A DNA stretch of 64,000 nt. It comes from a virus. The notes below the pieces were generated by a model, which ran no database searches, was not told where the DNA came from, and saw only the letters and a program-made list of their open reading frames with translations. Numbering within the stretch: position 1 is the first letter of the stretch; each line of letters opens with the position of its first letter. Shown in pieces: positions 42,712-50,690 of the stretch. The translations under genes were made by a program, and so were the position numbers. The stretch spans positions 62,001 through 126,000 of the IMG/VR virus record IMGVR_UViG_3300002141_000156. One strand, given 5' to 3'.

Positions 42712-42933
42712 ATGCCGAGATTTAAAATTGGAAAAATTATTTTTGAAGACGGATCGACAACTGATGCGACCGTTGAATTTGAAGCAAGCAGCAATATCTC
42801 TATTATTAATGAAGATAAGGACGGAGATGAACGTGTTGTAATCTTAAGTAAAACTGAATTAATGACTCTTTTCTATGCTTATGTCGGATGGGAACGCGGC
42901 GTTCAGGAATATAAAAAATTAACTGAACATTAA
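42712..42933 (+). CDS. Small hypothetical protein
   Basis: 73 residues. Beta strands KIGKIIFEDGSTTDATVEFEA are followed by a helix with aromatic residues (LMTLFYAYVGWERGVQEYK). No family recognised. Last gene of the tight run after the ligase. Confidence 0.5.
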   Translation: MPRFKIGKIIFEDGSTTDATVEFEASSNISIINEDKDGDERVVILSKTELMTLFYAYVGWERGVQEYKKLTEH

Positions 42934-42979
42934 TACTCGGTTGACTATAAACTTATTAGTATTTAAAAAATAGAAAGTT

Positions 42980-43210
42980 ATGAGTAAAGAAAACGACGAA
43001 AGAACAAGAACAGAAAAAGCAATTGGTGAAGCTCAATACCTTATGGAATCTTTTGATCCAGGTCCAGCAATGACCTATGGCTTTGATTTACCAACATACA
43101 CACTAACCGCTGAACAAATGCAGATTATTGCTAGCGCTCTTTATTTGGCAGATGGTGAATTACAGAGCCTTAAAGGCACTCAATGTAAATGTCATAACAC
43201 TCAAATCTAA
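42980..43210 (+). CDS. Small hypothetical protein with C-terminal Cys pair
   Basis: 76 residues; acidic N-terminus, helix LTAEQMQIIASALYLADGELQSL, and CKCHNTQI at the end, a possible metal site. Function unknown. Confidence 0.45.
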   Translation: MSKENDERTRTEKAIGEAQYLMESFDPGPAMTYGFDLPTYTLTAEQMQIIASALYLADGELQSLKGTQCKCHNTQI

Positions 43211-43215
43211 ACATA

Positions 43216-43464
43216 ATGGGAAAAATAATAATTGAATTTGATTCAATAGAAGAATCACAGGATGCAAGAGTGGCACTAGATGCTATGAAATGGAAAATGT
43301 CTATGTGGGACTTAGATCAAAAGTTAAGAGGAACTACTAAATATGGAGCAAGTTTACTTGACGCATCAAAAGAAGCAACTGGTGAAGAGGTGAATATTGC
43401 AGAAAAATATAGAGAGATGATTAGAGAAATACTTAATGGCTATAATTTAAACTTAGAAGATTAA
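43216..43464 (+). CDS. Small hypothetical protein, early-gene type
   Basis: 82 residues. The pattern IIIEFDSIEESQDARVALDAMKWKMSMWDLDQKLR with a Trp-rich helix resembles small proteins common in large phages next to nucleotide-metabolism genes (from memory). Function unknown. Confidence 0.5.
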   Translation: MGKIIIEFDSIEESQDARVALDAMKWKMSMWDLDQKLRGTTKYGASLLDASKEATGEEVNIAEKYREMIREILNGYNLNLED

Positions 43465-43484
43465 ACTAATATAAAAATAAAGTT

Positions 43485-43640
43485 ATGAATAAAGAAGAAA
43501 CAATCAAAATACAACAAGAGTTAATCGAAGTATTATACTCGCAAGTTGTAGACTTATCACTGATGTCTAAAATAGAATTAGGCGATGATGTAATTGCTGA
43601 AATTAGTCGATTAAAGGTTTTATTGCTACAAAATAAGTAG
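43485..43640 (+). CDS. Very small helical protein
   Basis: 51 residues, starting MNKEETIKIQQELIEVLYSQ and ending LKVLLLQNK. Charged N-terminus, Leu/Ile-rich helix, no membrane segment. Good codon use and tight spacing to neighbours support it. Confidence 0.4.
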   Translation: MNKEETIKIQQELIEVLYSQVVDLSLMSKIELGDDVIAEISRLKVLLLQNK

Positions 43641-43652
43641 TACTATTACTTT

Positions 43653-43772
43653 ATGAAATATAAAATCGTAAAGTTTTTTGAAGTACGCATCGGCTGGTTT
43701 TTTATCAATGGTAGAAAACTTGAGACCTGGAATAAATATTTGCGTGAAAAGTATTTTACTGGTAAAAATTAA
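43653..43772 (+). CDS. Very small basic protein
   Basis: 39 residues, aromatic and basic (KIVKFFEVRIGWFFINGRK, then TWNKYLREKYFTGKN). Looks like a compact beta hairpin plus helix. Support is position, ATG with A-rich leader and clean stop. Confidence 0.35.
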   Translation: MKYKIVKFFEVRIGWFFINGRKLETWNKYLREKYFTGKN

Positions 43773-43789
43773 TTAATAATACTATTTTT

Positions 43790-44179
43790 ATGAAAAACGA
43801 AAAACTATCAGAATTAGGTTCGAGGTTATTAGACTTGCCTCAAGTAATTGCAGACTTACAGTCAATTATTCTTAAGAAGACTCAAAAATATCAAGAGGTC
43901 ACTAATGAGATTTTAAATACTGAGATCGCTCTTAAGAATAAAATAAACTCTAAAGTTGATGACGCCGGAAAGAAAGTCTATTCTAATGCAGATGCGCGAG
44001 AAGCTGCATTTATTGAGATTACAAGTAGTGATTTAGATCTTACTGAATTAAGAGATAAAACTGCTGCAATACAAAACGAGATTCAAGAACTGAAGATTGG
44101 TTTTGAGCGACTAAGTAGCGAACAAAAGAATACTCGATCGCTGCTATACTTCTTTGCAAACTCTAGTGATCACGAATAA
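43790..44179 (+). CDS. Coiled-coil hypothetical protein
   Basis: 129 residues, almost wholly helical with heptad spacing (LRDKTAAIQNEIQELKIGFERLSSEQ). No family recognised; sits before the P-loop kinase gene. Confidence 0.5.
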   Translation: MKNEKLSELGSRLLDLPQVIADLQSIILKKTQKYQEVTNEILNTEIALKNKINSKVDDAGKKVYSNADAREAAFIEITSSDLDLTELRDKTAAIQNEIQELKIGFERLSSEQKNTRSLLYFFANSSDHE

Positions 44180-44201
44180 AAAATTTATTCAAATATAAAA
44201 T

Positions 44202-44720
44202 ATGAAGTTATTAATCTTAGGTCACGCAAGGCACGGTAAAGACACTGTTGGTGCAATATTAGAAGAAGAATTTGGATTGACTCATCTAGCAAGTTCAGAA
44301 GCATCATCATCAATTTTTGTCTTTGATATACTAAAAGAAAAATATGGCTATCGTGATATTGATGAATGTTTTAGTGATCGGGAAAATCACCGAGCTGAAT
44401 GGTATGACTTAATTTGTGCATACAACTCTTCCGATCAGGCAAGATTAGCGAAAGATATTATAAAGCGTGCCGATGTTTATATTGGCATGCGAAGTCAAGC
44501 TGAATTAGATGCATGTATTAAACAGCAGGTATTTGATGCAATTATCGGTGTTATAAATCCACGAGTGCCGCGTGAATCGCGCGAGTCTATGACAATTGAT
44601 GTTGAAAAATATTCAGATTTGATAATTGCAAATATCGGCACACTTGAGGATCTTCGTGTGAGCGTAATCGATGCATATCACTACATTCATGAAAATATGG
44701 AACACCAAGGAAGAAGCTAA
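44202..44720 (+). CDS. P-loop kinase, deoxynucleoside monophosphate kinase-like
   Basis: 172 residues. The N-terminus MKLLILGHARHGKDTVG holds a Walker A loop (GHARHGKDT) of the type seen in phage deoxynucleotide monophosphate kinases. Later, KRADVYIGMRSQAEL followed by IGVINPRVPRESRES resembles the NMP-binding and lid region (R-rich) of that family. Such enzymes phosphorylate dNMPs for phage DNA synthesis. The length is short compared with T4 gp1 (241 residues). The C-terminus overlaps the next gene. Confidence 0.6.
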   Translation: MKLLILGHARHGKDTVGAILEEEFGLTHLASSEASSSIFVFDILKEKYGYRDIDECFSDRENHRAEWYDLICAYNSSDQARLAKDIIKRADVYIGMRSQAELDACIKQQVFDAIIGVINPRVPRESRESMTIDVEKYSDLIIANIGTLEDLRVSVIDAYHYIHENMEHQGRS

Positions 44721-45123
44721 GCTTTGGATGGAATCTGAAAAGCTGCGTCTAAGAAAAGAGCGTGAGGATAACCGTCGCGAATATTGGAATAACCTTCCAC
44801 CGGTTAAGAAGGTATCTGATATCCCCAGGTTGCCTTATTCAGAAGACCCAGAGGAATGGAAAAGCTTTTATGTGGTGAAACTTATCGAAGCTGGAGCGAT
44901 CTCTAAAGGCCTCCTAAAGGATGGAGGATGGTATATTGGAGATCACCGAAATGCAACAGTTGCCCGATGGTGCGCTGCTAAAAATGAGTTCGAATACTGG
45001 AGAACTAAATTTTCTTCAAGATATATTGATAGCTGTAATCATTTTGAAGATGATAATGGTTATGCTCTTTTTGTTCCAATATGGGAAGCAACCCAAGATC
45101 AGTTCGAAAGAAATTCTGAATAG
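44689..45123 (+). CDS. Hypothetical protein overlapping the kinase gene
   Basis: 144 residues from the ATG at 44689; an earlier in-frame ATG at 44671 lies deeper in the kinase gene. The N-terminal helix is highly charged (WMESEKLRLRKEREDNRREYW); the rest is aromatic-rich. No family recognised. Confidence 0.5.
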   Translation: MKIWNTKEEAKLWMESEKLRLRKEREDNRREYWNNLPPVKKVSDIPRLPYSEDPEEWKSFYVVKLIEAGAISKGLLKDGGWYIGDHRNATVARWCAAKNEFEYWRTKFSSRYIDSCNHFEDDNGYALFVPIWEATQDQFERNSE

Positions 45124-45157
45124 TATAGCGGAAGATTCGCTAAAAATATATCATATA

Positions 45158-45673
45158 ATGAAACTATTAGAGAATATACATGGAACAGAGGCCAGCTTAC
45201 AAATATTTAAGTGGCTGCAATCTATTTCTGATTTTGAACAACACTTAAAATCTAGTTATTCAAAGGACAGATTAGAAGTTTGGTATGGTCTAGGTTCTAA
45301 TTTACAATCAATAGTAGATAAAAGAGGTGCAGTTACTCAGTATTCAGCTCCTCCAGAGTTTGTTGCTGAAATAGGAAACAAATATTTACCTAAATGGAAT
45401 TCAATTTTAGTATGTAAAGGAAATTCGCCAGATAGTAATACCTCAATTCATTGGCATAGAGATCATGGACATTTTTTTGGTCCGGCAGTAATGGTTAATT
45501 TTGGAAAGGCTGAGTATTCTCAAAAGCATTATGCACTGGGCATACAGAGCATGGATTTAACAAATGGAGATATTATTGAGATCAACACTAAATTAATTCA
45601 TCAAGCTAAACAGATTTCTAAATTACGATATAATATAACATTTAGAGAAGTTAGACCTGAATACTCGATATAA
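45158..45673 (+). CDS. AlkB-like 2-oxoglutarate/Fe(II) dioxygenase
   Basis: 171 residues from the ATG at 45158. The iron ligands are seen as IHWHRDH (His100 and Asp102) and LIHQA (His148), and the 2-oxoglutarate-binding end as KLRYNITFREV (residues ~156-165), closely like RYNLTFRQ in E. coli AlkB. The spacing of HxD, distal His and Arg matches the AlkB family. These enzymes oxidise methyl groups on DNA or RNA bases. Here it may repair or modify phage DNA, which fits with the MBD4-like glycosylase elsewhere in the window. Confidence 0.75.
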   Translation: MKLLENIHGTEASLQIFKWLQSISDFEQHLKSSYSKDRLEVWYGLGSNLQSIVDKRGAVTQYSAPPEFVAEIGNKYLPKWNSILVCKGNSPDSNTSIHWHRDHGHFFGPAVMVNFGKAEYSQKHYALGIQSMDLTNGDIIEINTKLIHQAKQISKLRYNITFREVRPEYSI

Positions 45674-45736
45674 TACTCAAGTTAAAGGAAATAGTCGACA
45701 CCTAGTTAAGATAGGTTAGAATACACTAGATGCAGA

Positions 45737-46096
45737 TTACCTGCCACCTAATAAAAAAGAAAGACCGTTTACTTGGATTAGGTCAAATAGAGGGTCAGTC
45801 GATCCAGCATAAATAGGAATGCTGGTGGTTTGTGAAATAACTTCAGTCGTATCGTTATCTAAATTCAGTTGCATTGCAAATGGCTCGCCATAATAGCTAA
45901 ATTCAAATGTTAAAAATGAGTCATCTATATTATGAGATAGTTCATCTGCGCCTGCATCTTCTAAAAAATCACTAATAGACTCAATACTATCATAAGTATT
46001 AACTCTGAATTGTTCTTCTGGAGTAAGTTCAAAATCTTTTAATTCGCCAAACTCATCAACATATGCTTCATTGATGAATTCAGCAAACGATAACAC
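45737..46096 (-). CDS. CTS-like tagged acidic hypothetical protein
   Basis: 119 residues if started at the GTG at 46096, which gives MLSFAEFINE/A, a perfect CTS-like N-terminus. The open frame extends upstream to a TTG at 46222 that overlaps the preceding gene, giving a 161-residue product with an internal LTE and the tag at residue 43-52. I prefer the GTG because the tag then sits at the N-terminus as in all its relatives. The body is acidic and beta-rich (FLTFEFSYYGEPFAMQLNLD); no family recognised. Confidence 0.5.
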   Translation of the reverse strand: MLSFAEFINEAYVDEFGELKDFELTPEEQFRVNTYDSIESISDFLEDAGADELSHNIDDSFLTFEFSYYGEPFAMQLNLDNDTTEVISQTTSIPIYAGSTDPLFDLIQVNGLSFLLGGR

Positions 46097-46208
46097 AAAA
46101 GACTCGGTAAGTCCTTTGCGTTTTGTTTTTGCAAATTTAGTTATTTCTTTCACCAGGTCTTGATTTTCTTTTTTAATTCCGGAGGCAACCGTCTTTTTAT
46201 CATGCTGG

Positions 46209-48362
46209 TTATTCTTCAGCAATATATTTGCGTAACTTGTTTAGAATTTGTTTTTTTATTTTTTCACCACCAGCAAGTGATCCGGTTCCAACTGATTCAA
46301 CATCGCCATCTAATGTATCACCAGATTCATCCTCACTATATAATGCCATAAGTCGCTTTACTGAATTAACAGTGATTGGATTATCTAGGTCAGTGTCGTC
46401 CTCTGATTCACCGTTTTCATATTTTTGAATAATTGTAAGAATACTTTGTAGATTAGAAACGGTGACAATTCCGTCTAAATCATCAACTAGTGTATCTACA
46501 TCGGATTTCATATCAGGATCCTTGTATTTTTTTTTCGTAACCGCGGGGTTCGTAGAAGCATGCCCGCAAGCTGTAGCAACCCCTGTGAAATCTTTAGCCG
46601 CAATTATTGCAGCAATGTTATCGCACGTCCACTTTAGGGCAGTACCAACATTCGCGGTAATAAGGAACTTCTCATCTAATGTTGTCGTTGTTGATAACAG
46701 TGCTAGGTCTAAATTTTGTGCTTTAGCATAATTGTAAGCAGCAACTGTAGTAAAGTTTCCATCATTCCAAAAAATAAGGTCAGTCCAGTCAGTTTTTATC
46801 GTATACATAGTCCAGGTTCCATCTGAATTTGTCCTTAAGGCCGCTCCAGGTTTCTCTGTAAGACAGCTAAACTTAGACCAATCAGTCTGGCTAGATGCAG
46901 GGGTCGCTTTTTTCTTATCTACAGTGCCCTGGTTACCGGTCGATACCTTTCCAGAAGATCTGGCATTTGCTGCGGCAAAGTTAAATTGTTCAACTAATCG
47001 TTCAACTAATTGTCCACGTAATCCTAAATAACTTTCTACAATTTTTTTATTTCCGGTCTGTAATTTATTTACTAATTCTGATGTAATAACTGTTCCGTCT
47101 TCATCTTTTAAGTCACACGCTATCTTTGCAAGTTCAATCATCGCTTCAGTAGTTGGTCCATAATTTCCATCTGCTCCATATCCTTTAAATTTAATAAAGG
47201 TTGGATTTGTTGCCATGCCGTCACTAAATTTATCAATAATTAATTGTTGTACTTGTTTAAGTACTGCATCACCTTTAGCAGCAGTAGCTTTTTTAATTCC
47301 GCCGTCTGGAAGTTTGATATCTCCAGTAGTTACTTCTCCACCGCCGATCGCTTTAAGGAAGTCTTCCATTTTGAAATTAGCAGGAAGAGCTGGAGTCACT
47401 GGTGCTGGAGTCACTGGTGCTGGAGTAACTGGAGTCGGTACAGGTTGTGCTTCATTAATACGTTTTCCAGTAAATTTACGGTTACGTGAAGAGTTTTGTG
47501 CAGTTACTTCTGCGCTAGGCGCCGGTGCAAGTGCTAAAATTTTATCTACTACTTCTTGAGTAATTTGAGTACGTGGTTTTGCTCTACCGTATTTGTCTGT
47601 GAATGTACCTAGTCCCAAACCTGCAATTATTCCTTTAACAAGTAAAACGGTACTATCACCAATCTTAGATGCTTCAAGTTCATCAGCTGACTTATTAATA
47701 AGCTCAAGTACTTTTTTGTCAGTAAATACTTTTGATGTAGCTAATCCAGCAACTAGCGCATCAATTGCTTTAAACAGTGGCATCTCAGCAGTAAGTTTAG
47801 AAAGATCCGCAATTAATACAGGAGCGGCTAATTTCACCATGCCAGCGGCCGTGGCAGCTGCAGGTGCTTCTGCTGTGCTATTTAAAAGACTCTTATCTGA
47901 ATTTGCAAGCACGGCTTTTGCGTCTGGCGCTTGTGCAAGTTTTGCAGCAGCATCGTCAGATAATATTTTTGTTTCTGGAGTAACTCCTTTGAAACTTGCT
48001 CTCTTTTGAATTGAGAAAACAATAACTTGTTTATTATCTGTTTCTTTTTTTACATTGTAAGTAAAAAAGCTATCTTTATAAAAAGTAGCAAGATCCTGCA
48101 ATGCTGGATATTCGCGACTAAAATTAGTCAAATCGTGACCTTTAAGGAAAGCAACAATTCCATCCATTAGGGTTGGATCGATCGTGCCGTCTGCGCCAAC
48201 CATATCACGGTCGTTTACTGCTTTTACTTTAAAGCTATTTCCGTCAAGGTATTTAACTTTAACCTTATGGTTAGTACCAGCGATAGGTTCAGTTTCAGTA
48301 ATGTCCCAAAAAAGTCCTTCATTAAGCTGTTTCCATTTTGCAAAATTTGAAATAATATACAT
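46209..48362 (-). CDS. Large CTS-like tagged protein with PG-binding-like segment
   Basis: 717 residues. Starts MYIISNFAKWKQLNE/G (CTS-like). Residues 20-140 are the domain shared with 34466-35572. An Ala/Pro/Thr linker with repeated PVTPA follows near residue 310. Residues ~370-430 contain KQVQQLIIDKF and GADGNYGPTTEAMIELA, resembling a peptidoglycan-binding type 1 repeat (DGxxGPxT). The C-terminus is acidic. Function unknown; wall contact after delivery would fit the PG-binding-like segment. The late promoter-like element at 48380 precedes it. Confidence 0.55.
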   Translation of the reverse strand: MYIISNFAKWKQLNEGLFWDITETEPIAGTNHKVKVKYLDGNSFKVKAVNDRDMVGADGTIDPTLMDGIVAFLKGHDLTNFSREYPALQDLATFYKDSFFTYNVKKETDNKQVIVFSIQKRASFKGVTPETKILSDDAAAKLAQAPDAKAVLANSDKSLLNSTAEAPAAATAAGMVKLAAPVLIADLSKLTAEMPLFKAIDALVAGLATSKVFTDKKVLELINKSADELEASKIGDSTVLLVKGIIAGLGLGTFTDKYGRAKPRTQITQEVVDKILALAPAPSAEVTAQNSSRNRKFTGKRINEAQPVPTPVTPAPVTPAPVTPALPANFKMEDFLKAIGGGEVTTGDIKLPDGGIKKATAAKGDAVLKQVQQLIIDKFSDGMATNPTFIKFKGYGADGNYGPTTEAMIELAKIACDLKDEDGTVITSELVNKLQTGNKKIVESYLGLRGQLVERLVEQFNFAAANARSSGKVSTGNQGTVDKKKATPASSQTDWSKFSCLTEKPGAALRTNSDGTWTMYTIKTDWTDLIFWNDGNFTTVAAYNYAKAQNLDLALLSTTTTLDEKFLITANVGTALKWTCDNIAAIIAAKDFTGVATACGHASTNPAVTKKKYKDPDMKSDVDTLVDDLDGIVTVSNLQSILTIIQKYENGESEDDTDLDNPITVNSVKRLMALYSEDESGDTLDGDVESVGTGSLAGGEKIKKQILNKLRKYIAEE

Positions 48363-48379
48363 TTTTATGATTCTTTTTT

Positions 48380-48387
48380 TTATTTAT
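48380..48387 (-). promoter_or_regulatory. Late promoter-like element ATAAATAA
   Basis: Minus strand GATAAATAAAAAAAAG, 17 bases before the start of 46209-48362. Confidence 0.6.
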
Positions 48388-48434
48388 CTACGTAAGATAG
48401 TCTAATTATACTCTAACCTGTAATATTTGATTTT

Positions 48435-49055
48435 ATGATATTTTCAAAAATTTATAAATTTGATACAACACAGTTAAATTTAGTCGGTATTTCAAAGATC
48501 CGAATACTTATGCCGTGGATAGTATGTATCGGGCTAGGCTTCAGTGGAGGTCTAGGATATATGGTATGCTCAAACCATGAAAAAAAGATAGCTGCACCTG
48601 AATATGAAGAACTTGTTGTTCTAATAAATGCACATGAAAATACACTAATGAGCCCGATGGCAATCTACAAATATATGAAAGAAATTGGTATTAAGTACCC
48701 AGAAATCGTATGGTCACAGGTTGTTGTTGAAACAGGTTTCTCAAGTTCAATTAGTGTAGAAAATCATAACTTCTTTGGAATGAAACGAGCAGCATGTCGA
48801 CCTAATGTGCAGACTGGTGTAAATTCCGGCCATGCAACATATGACAATTGGAAGATGAGTGTTATTGATTATGCTATTTGGCAGTCAAGCACAGGTGTCT
48901 GGAAATTAAAAACAGAGGCAGCTTATTTTAATTATTTGGATCAGAGATATGCAGAAGGTGCAAATTATGCGCTTAAAGTCAAAGAGATTCGAGATAACTT
49001 TGAAGTCTACCTAAATCAATATGAAAAAAGATATAGAGAAGGTCACTTAAAATAA
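48435..49055 (+). CDS. Membrane-anchored glucosaminidase (Bax/FlgJ-like)
   Basis: 206 residues. Residues ~27-46 (MPWIVCIGLGFSGGLGYMVC) form a signal anchor. The rest is a beta-N-acetylglucosaminidase domain: MSPMAIYKYMKEIGIKYP, then WSQVVVETGFSSS with the catalytic Glu, then ENHNFFGMKRA, then HATYDNWKMSVIDYAIWQ. This family cleaves peptidoglycan glycan strands. Placement in the inner membrane facing the periplasm suggests a lysis or wall-remodelling role, separate from the tagged lysins. Confidence 0.75.
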   Translation: MIFSKIYKFDTTQLNLVGISKIRILMPWIVCIGLGFSGGLGYMVCSNHEKKIAAPEYEELVVLINAHENTLMSPMAIYKYMKEIGIKYPEIVWSQVVVETGFSSSISVENHNFFGMKRAACRPNVQTGVNSGHATYDNWKMSVIDYAIWQSSTGVWKLKTEAAYFNYLDQRYAEGANYALKVKEIRDNFEVYLNQYEKRYREGHLK

Positions 49056-49059
49056 ATAA
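49052..49059 (+). promoter_or_regulatory. ATAAATAA element close to start codon
   Basis: AATAAATAACTTTGAT, seven bases before the ATG at 49067; it overlaps the previous stop. May be functional or chance. Confidence 0.35.
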
Positions 49060-49066
49060 CTTTGAT

Positions 49067-49810
49067 ATGTATGGACAAATATATAATTTTTGTAAAATTA
49101 GAAATGTCGGAACCATTTTTAAAAATGATCCAATTGAACCTACGCCTAGAGTAAAATTCTTAATGATGTTATTAAAGGCATATGGAGTACCATATGAACT
49201 TGATGAATTTCCAGTCGGTGAAACAACCGGATATAATTTAATTTTGCCTGGATCTTCAAATAAAATGGTAGTTGCACATCATGATGTGCATAATGCAGGT
49301 ATAGATAACGCAAATGATAATTCGTGTTCAGTAATAAATGCAATCGCAATAAAGCTAAGACTGCCCGACGTACCAGTAGTATTATTAGATGGAGAAGAAT
49401 TTGGTGGGCTTGGTGCACAGCGCGTTTCAGATCAAATTAAAGACGGCAAATTTGGTTCAATTTCCTGGGTTCTTAATCTTGAACTGAGCGGAAAGGGCGG
49501 TCGTACTTTTTTTATAGGAAAATATCCTGGACCACTAAGTGATTTAATTGTTAGTCAATTTGATTGCCCAATCGTCAGAACTCCATTTAATGATTCAGTA
49601 ATCTTTAGACGTAATGGAATAGACTCTGTTGTAATTAATCCATTACCGATTCTCACAAATGGCAAAAAATCTCCAGTTAAATTTGGAGAGCATTATTTAG
49701 ATCACGATATGTTATTTAATTGTCATAGTAGTCGTGATTCAGTTTCAACAATTGATCCAGGAGACATGGAAGAATTTGTAGAAGAAGTAGTGCTAAAAAT
49801 ATTAAGTTAA
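49067..49810 (+). CDS. M28-like zinc peptidase
   Basis: 247 residues. Metal ligands of the M28/M20 type are visible in order: MVVAHHDVHNAG (His and bridging region), NANDNSCSV (Asp), LDGEEFGGLGAQRV (catalytic Glu pair), LNLELSG (Asp/Glu position), and a late His in FGEHYLDHD. It lacks a signal peptide and CTS-like tag. Aminopeptidases of this clan remove N-terminal residues; in phages their role is unclear. It is cotranscribed with the glucosaminidase gene. Confidence 0.65.
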   Translation: MYGQIYNFCKIRNVGTIFKNDPIEPTPRVKFLMMLLKAYGVPYELDEFPVGETTGYNLILPGSSNKMVVAHHDVHNAGIDNANDNSCSVINAIAIKLRLPDVPVVLLDGEEFGGLGAQRVSDQIKDGKFGSISWVLNLELSGKGGRTFFIGKYPGPLSDLIVSQFDCPIVRTPFNDSVIFRRNGIDSVVINPLPILTNGKKSPVKFGEHYLDHDMLFNCHSSRDSVSTIDPGDMEEFVEEVVLKILS

Positions 49811-49811
49811 T

Positions 49812-49958
49812 GTGAAATATATTAAGCTATATGAAGAATTTGTTAGTGATGTAGATACTGAGCTTGAGGAATTAATTAGTTCTGTAGATACAGAGCTAGA
49901 AGAAATTACTGACTTATCGCATGCGACAATTATTATTCATGGGTGGAATGTTTACTAG
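49812..49958 (+). CDS. Very small CTS-like protein
   Basis: 48 residues from a GTG, overlapping the preceding stop. Starts MKYIKLYEEFVSD; LYE/E would be a possible cut. The rest is acidic and has an internal near-repeat, SxVDTELEELI and SVDTELEEIT. It ends in IIIHGWNVY. It is too short for assignment, but its start resembles the small gene at 63219-63350 (MKYLKLFEQF). Confidence 0.35.
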   Translation: MKYIKLYEEFVSDVDTELEELISSVDTELEEITDLSHATIIIHGWNVY

Positions 49959-50011
49959 TTATTAGATTAGTAGTATTATATCTATATACAAACAGTCTAA
50001 AACTAATAATC

Positions 50012-50656
50012 ATGAAAAAGTTAATCTTCATATTAGTTGCAATCACACTAAGCCAACCTGCATATTCTCAAACTACTACATTTTTACCAAAATCCGGTGA
50101 ATTCTCTAAAGAATTTGTCAGACTTATCGATTCTGCTAGAGCTGCAGAATTTGGATTACAGGTAACAAATACATATAATAAAGTTTCACGCAAATGGGTT
50201 AACATATCGCATCCATTTAACACACAAATTGATTCTGCTGCCTCTCTTGCATGTGCATATCATAATAATTACATGTTTTCTTTAGTTAAAGGTCTTGCAC
50301 GAATTGACCTGATACTAACTCATACTGAAAAATCTAAAATAGATAAATATCCATATACTGGCACAGATACTTTACTTTACTCTTTTATAGATCGGTGTAA
50401 TTATTTTTGTGGTACGGAGTTCAACACATATGGAGAATGTATTTGGGGAGGATATACCTTTCATAAAGGCTTTACAAATATTACATCACAAGGACTTGCA
50501 AAAGCAGCATTTGATGCATTTATGAAGTCAAAGGGACATCATGAAATATTAATGGGTCGTGAATATACTGGTATTGGAATAAATTTAATGGTTGATTCAG
50601 CTAGCGGTAAATGGTGGATAACCTTAGTTACTGGCGAAAAAATAGCGAAGATATAA
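50012..50656 (+). CDS. Secreted CAP-domain protein
   Basis: 214 residues from the ATG at 50012. The N-terminus MKKLIFILVAITLSQPAYSQ is a Sec signal peptide with cleavage near Ser-Gln. The mature part shows the CAP/SCP (cysteine-rich secretory) layout: FVRLIDSARAAEFGL helix, INIS-type HPFNTQIDSAASLACAYHNNYM with conserved His, and the closing FMKSKGHHEILMGREYTGIGINLMVDS, which is the classical H-x-x-x-M/L…G-x-G strand. CAP proteins occur in secreted and lipid- or metal-binding contexts. Phage role unknown; export into the host envelope follows from the signal. Confidence 0.65.
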   Translation: MKKLIFILVAITLSQPAYSQTTTFLPKSGEFSKEFVRLIDSARAAEFGLQVTNTYNKVSRKWVNISHPFNTQIDSAASLACAYHNNYMFSLVKGLARIDLILTHTEKSKIDKYPYTGTDTLLYSFIDRCNYFCGTEFNTYGECIWGGYTFHKGFTNITSQGLAKAAFDAFMKSKGHHEILMGREYTGIGINLMVDSASGKWWITLVTGEKIAKI

Positions 50657-50672
50657 TCTTCGCTATTTTAGG
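50641..50672. terminator. Bidirectional terminator
   Basis: AATAGCGAAGA / TCTTCGCTATT stem with loop TATAA and flanking A/T runs, between convergent genes. It overlaps the end of the CAP gene. Confidence 0.8.
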
Positions 50673-50690
50673 TTAAACAAAATAATATTT

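Noticed and set aside
47215-48009. Open frames of 114 and 138 residues on the plus strand
   Set aside because: Antisense to the 717-residue tagged gene; no start context and low-complexity Ser/Ala content.
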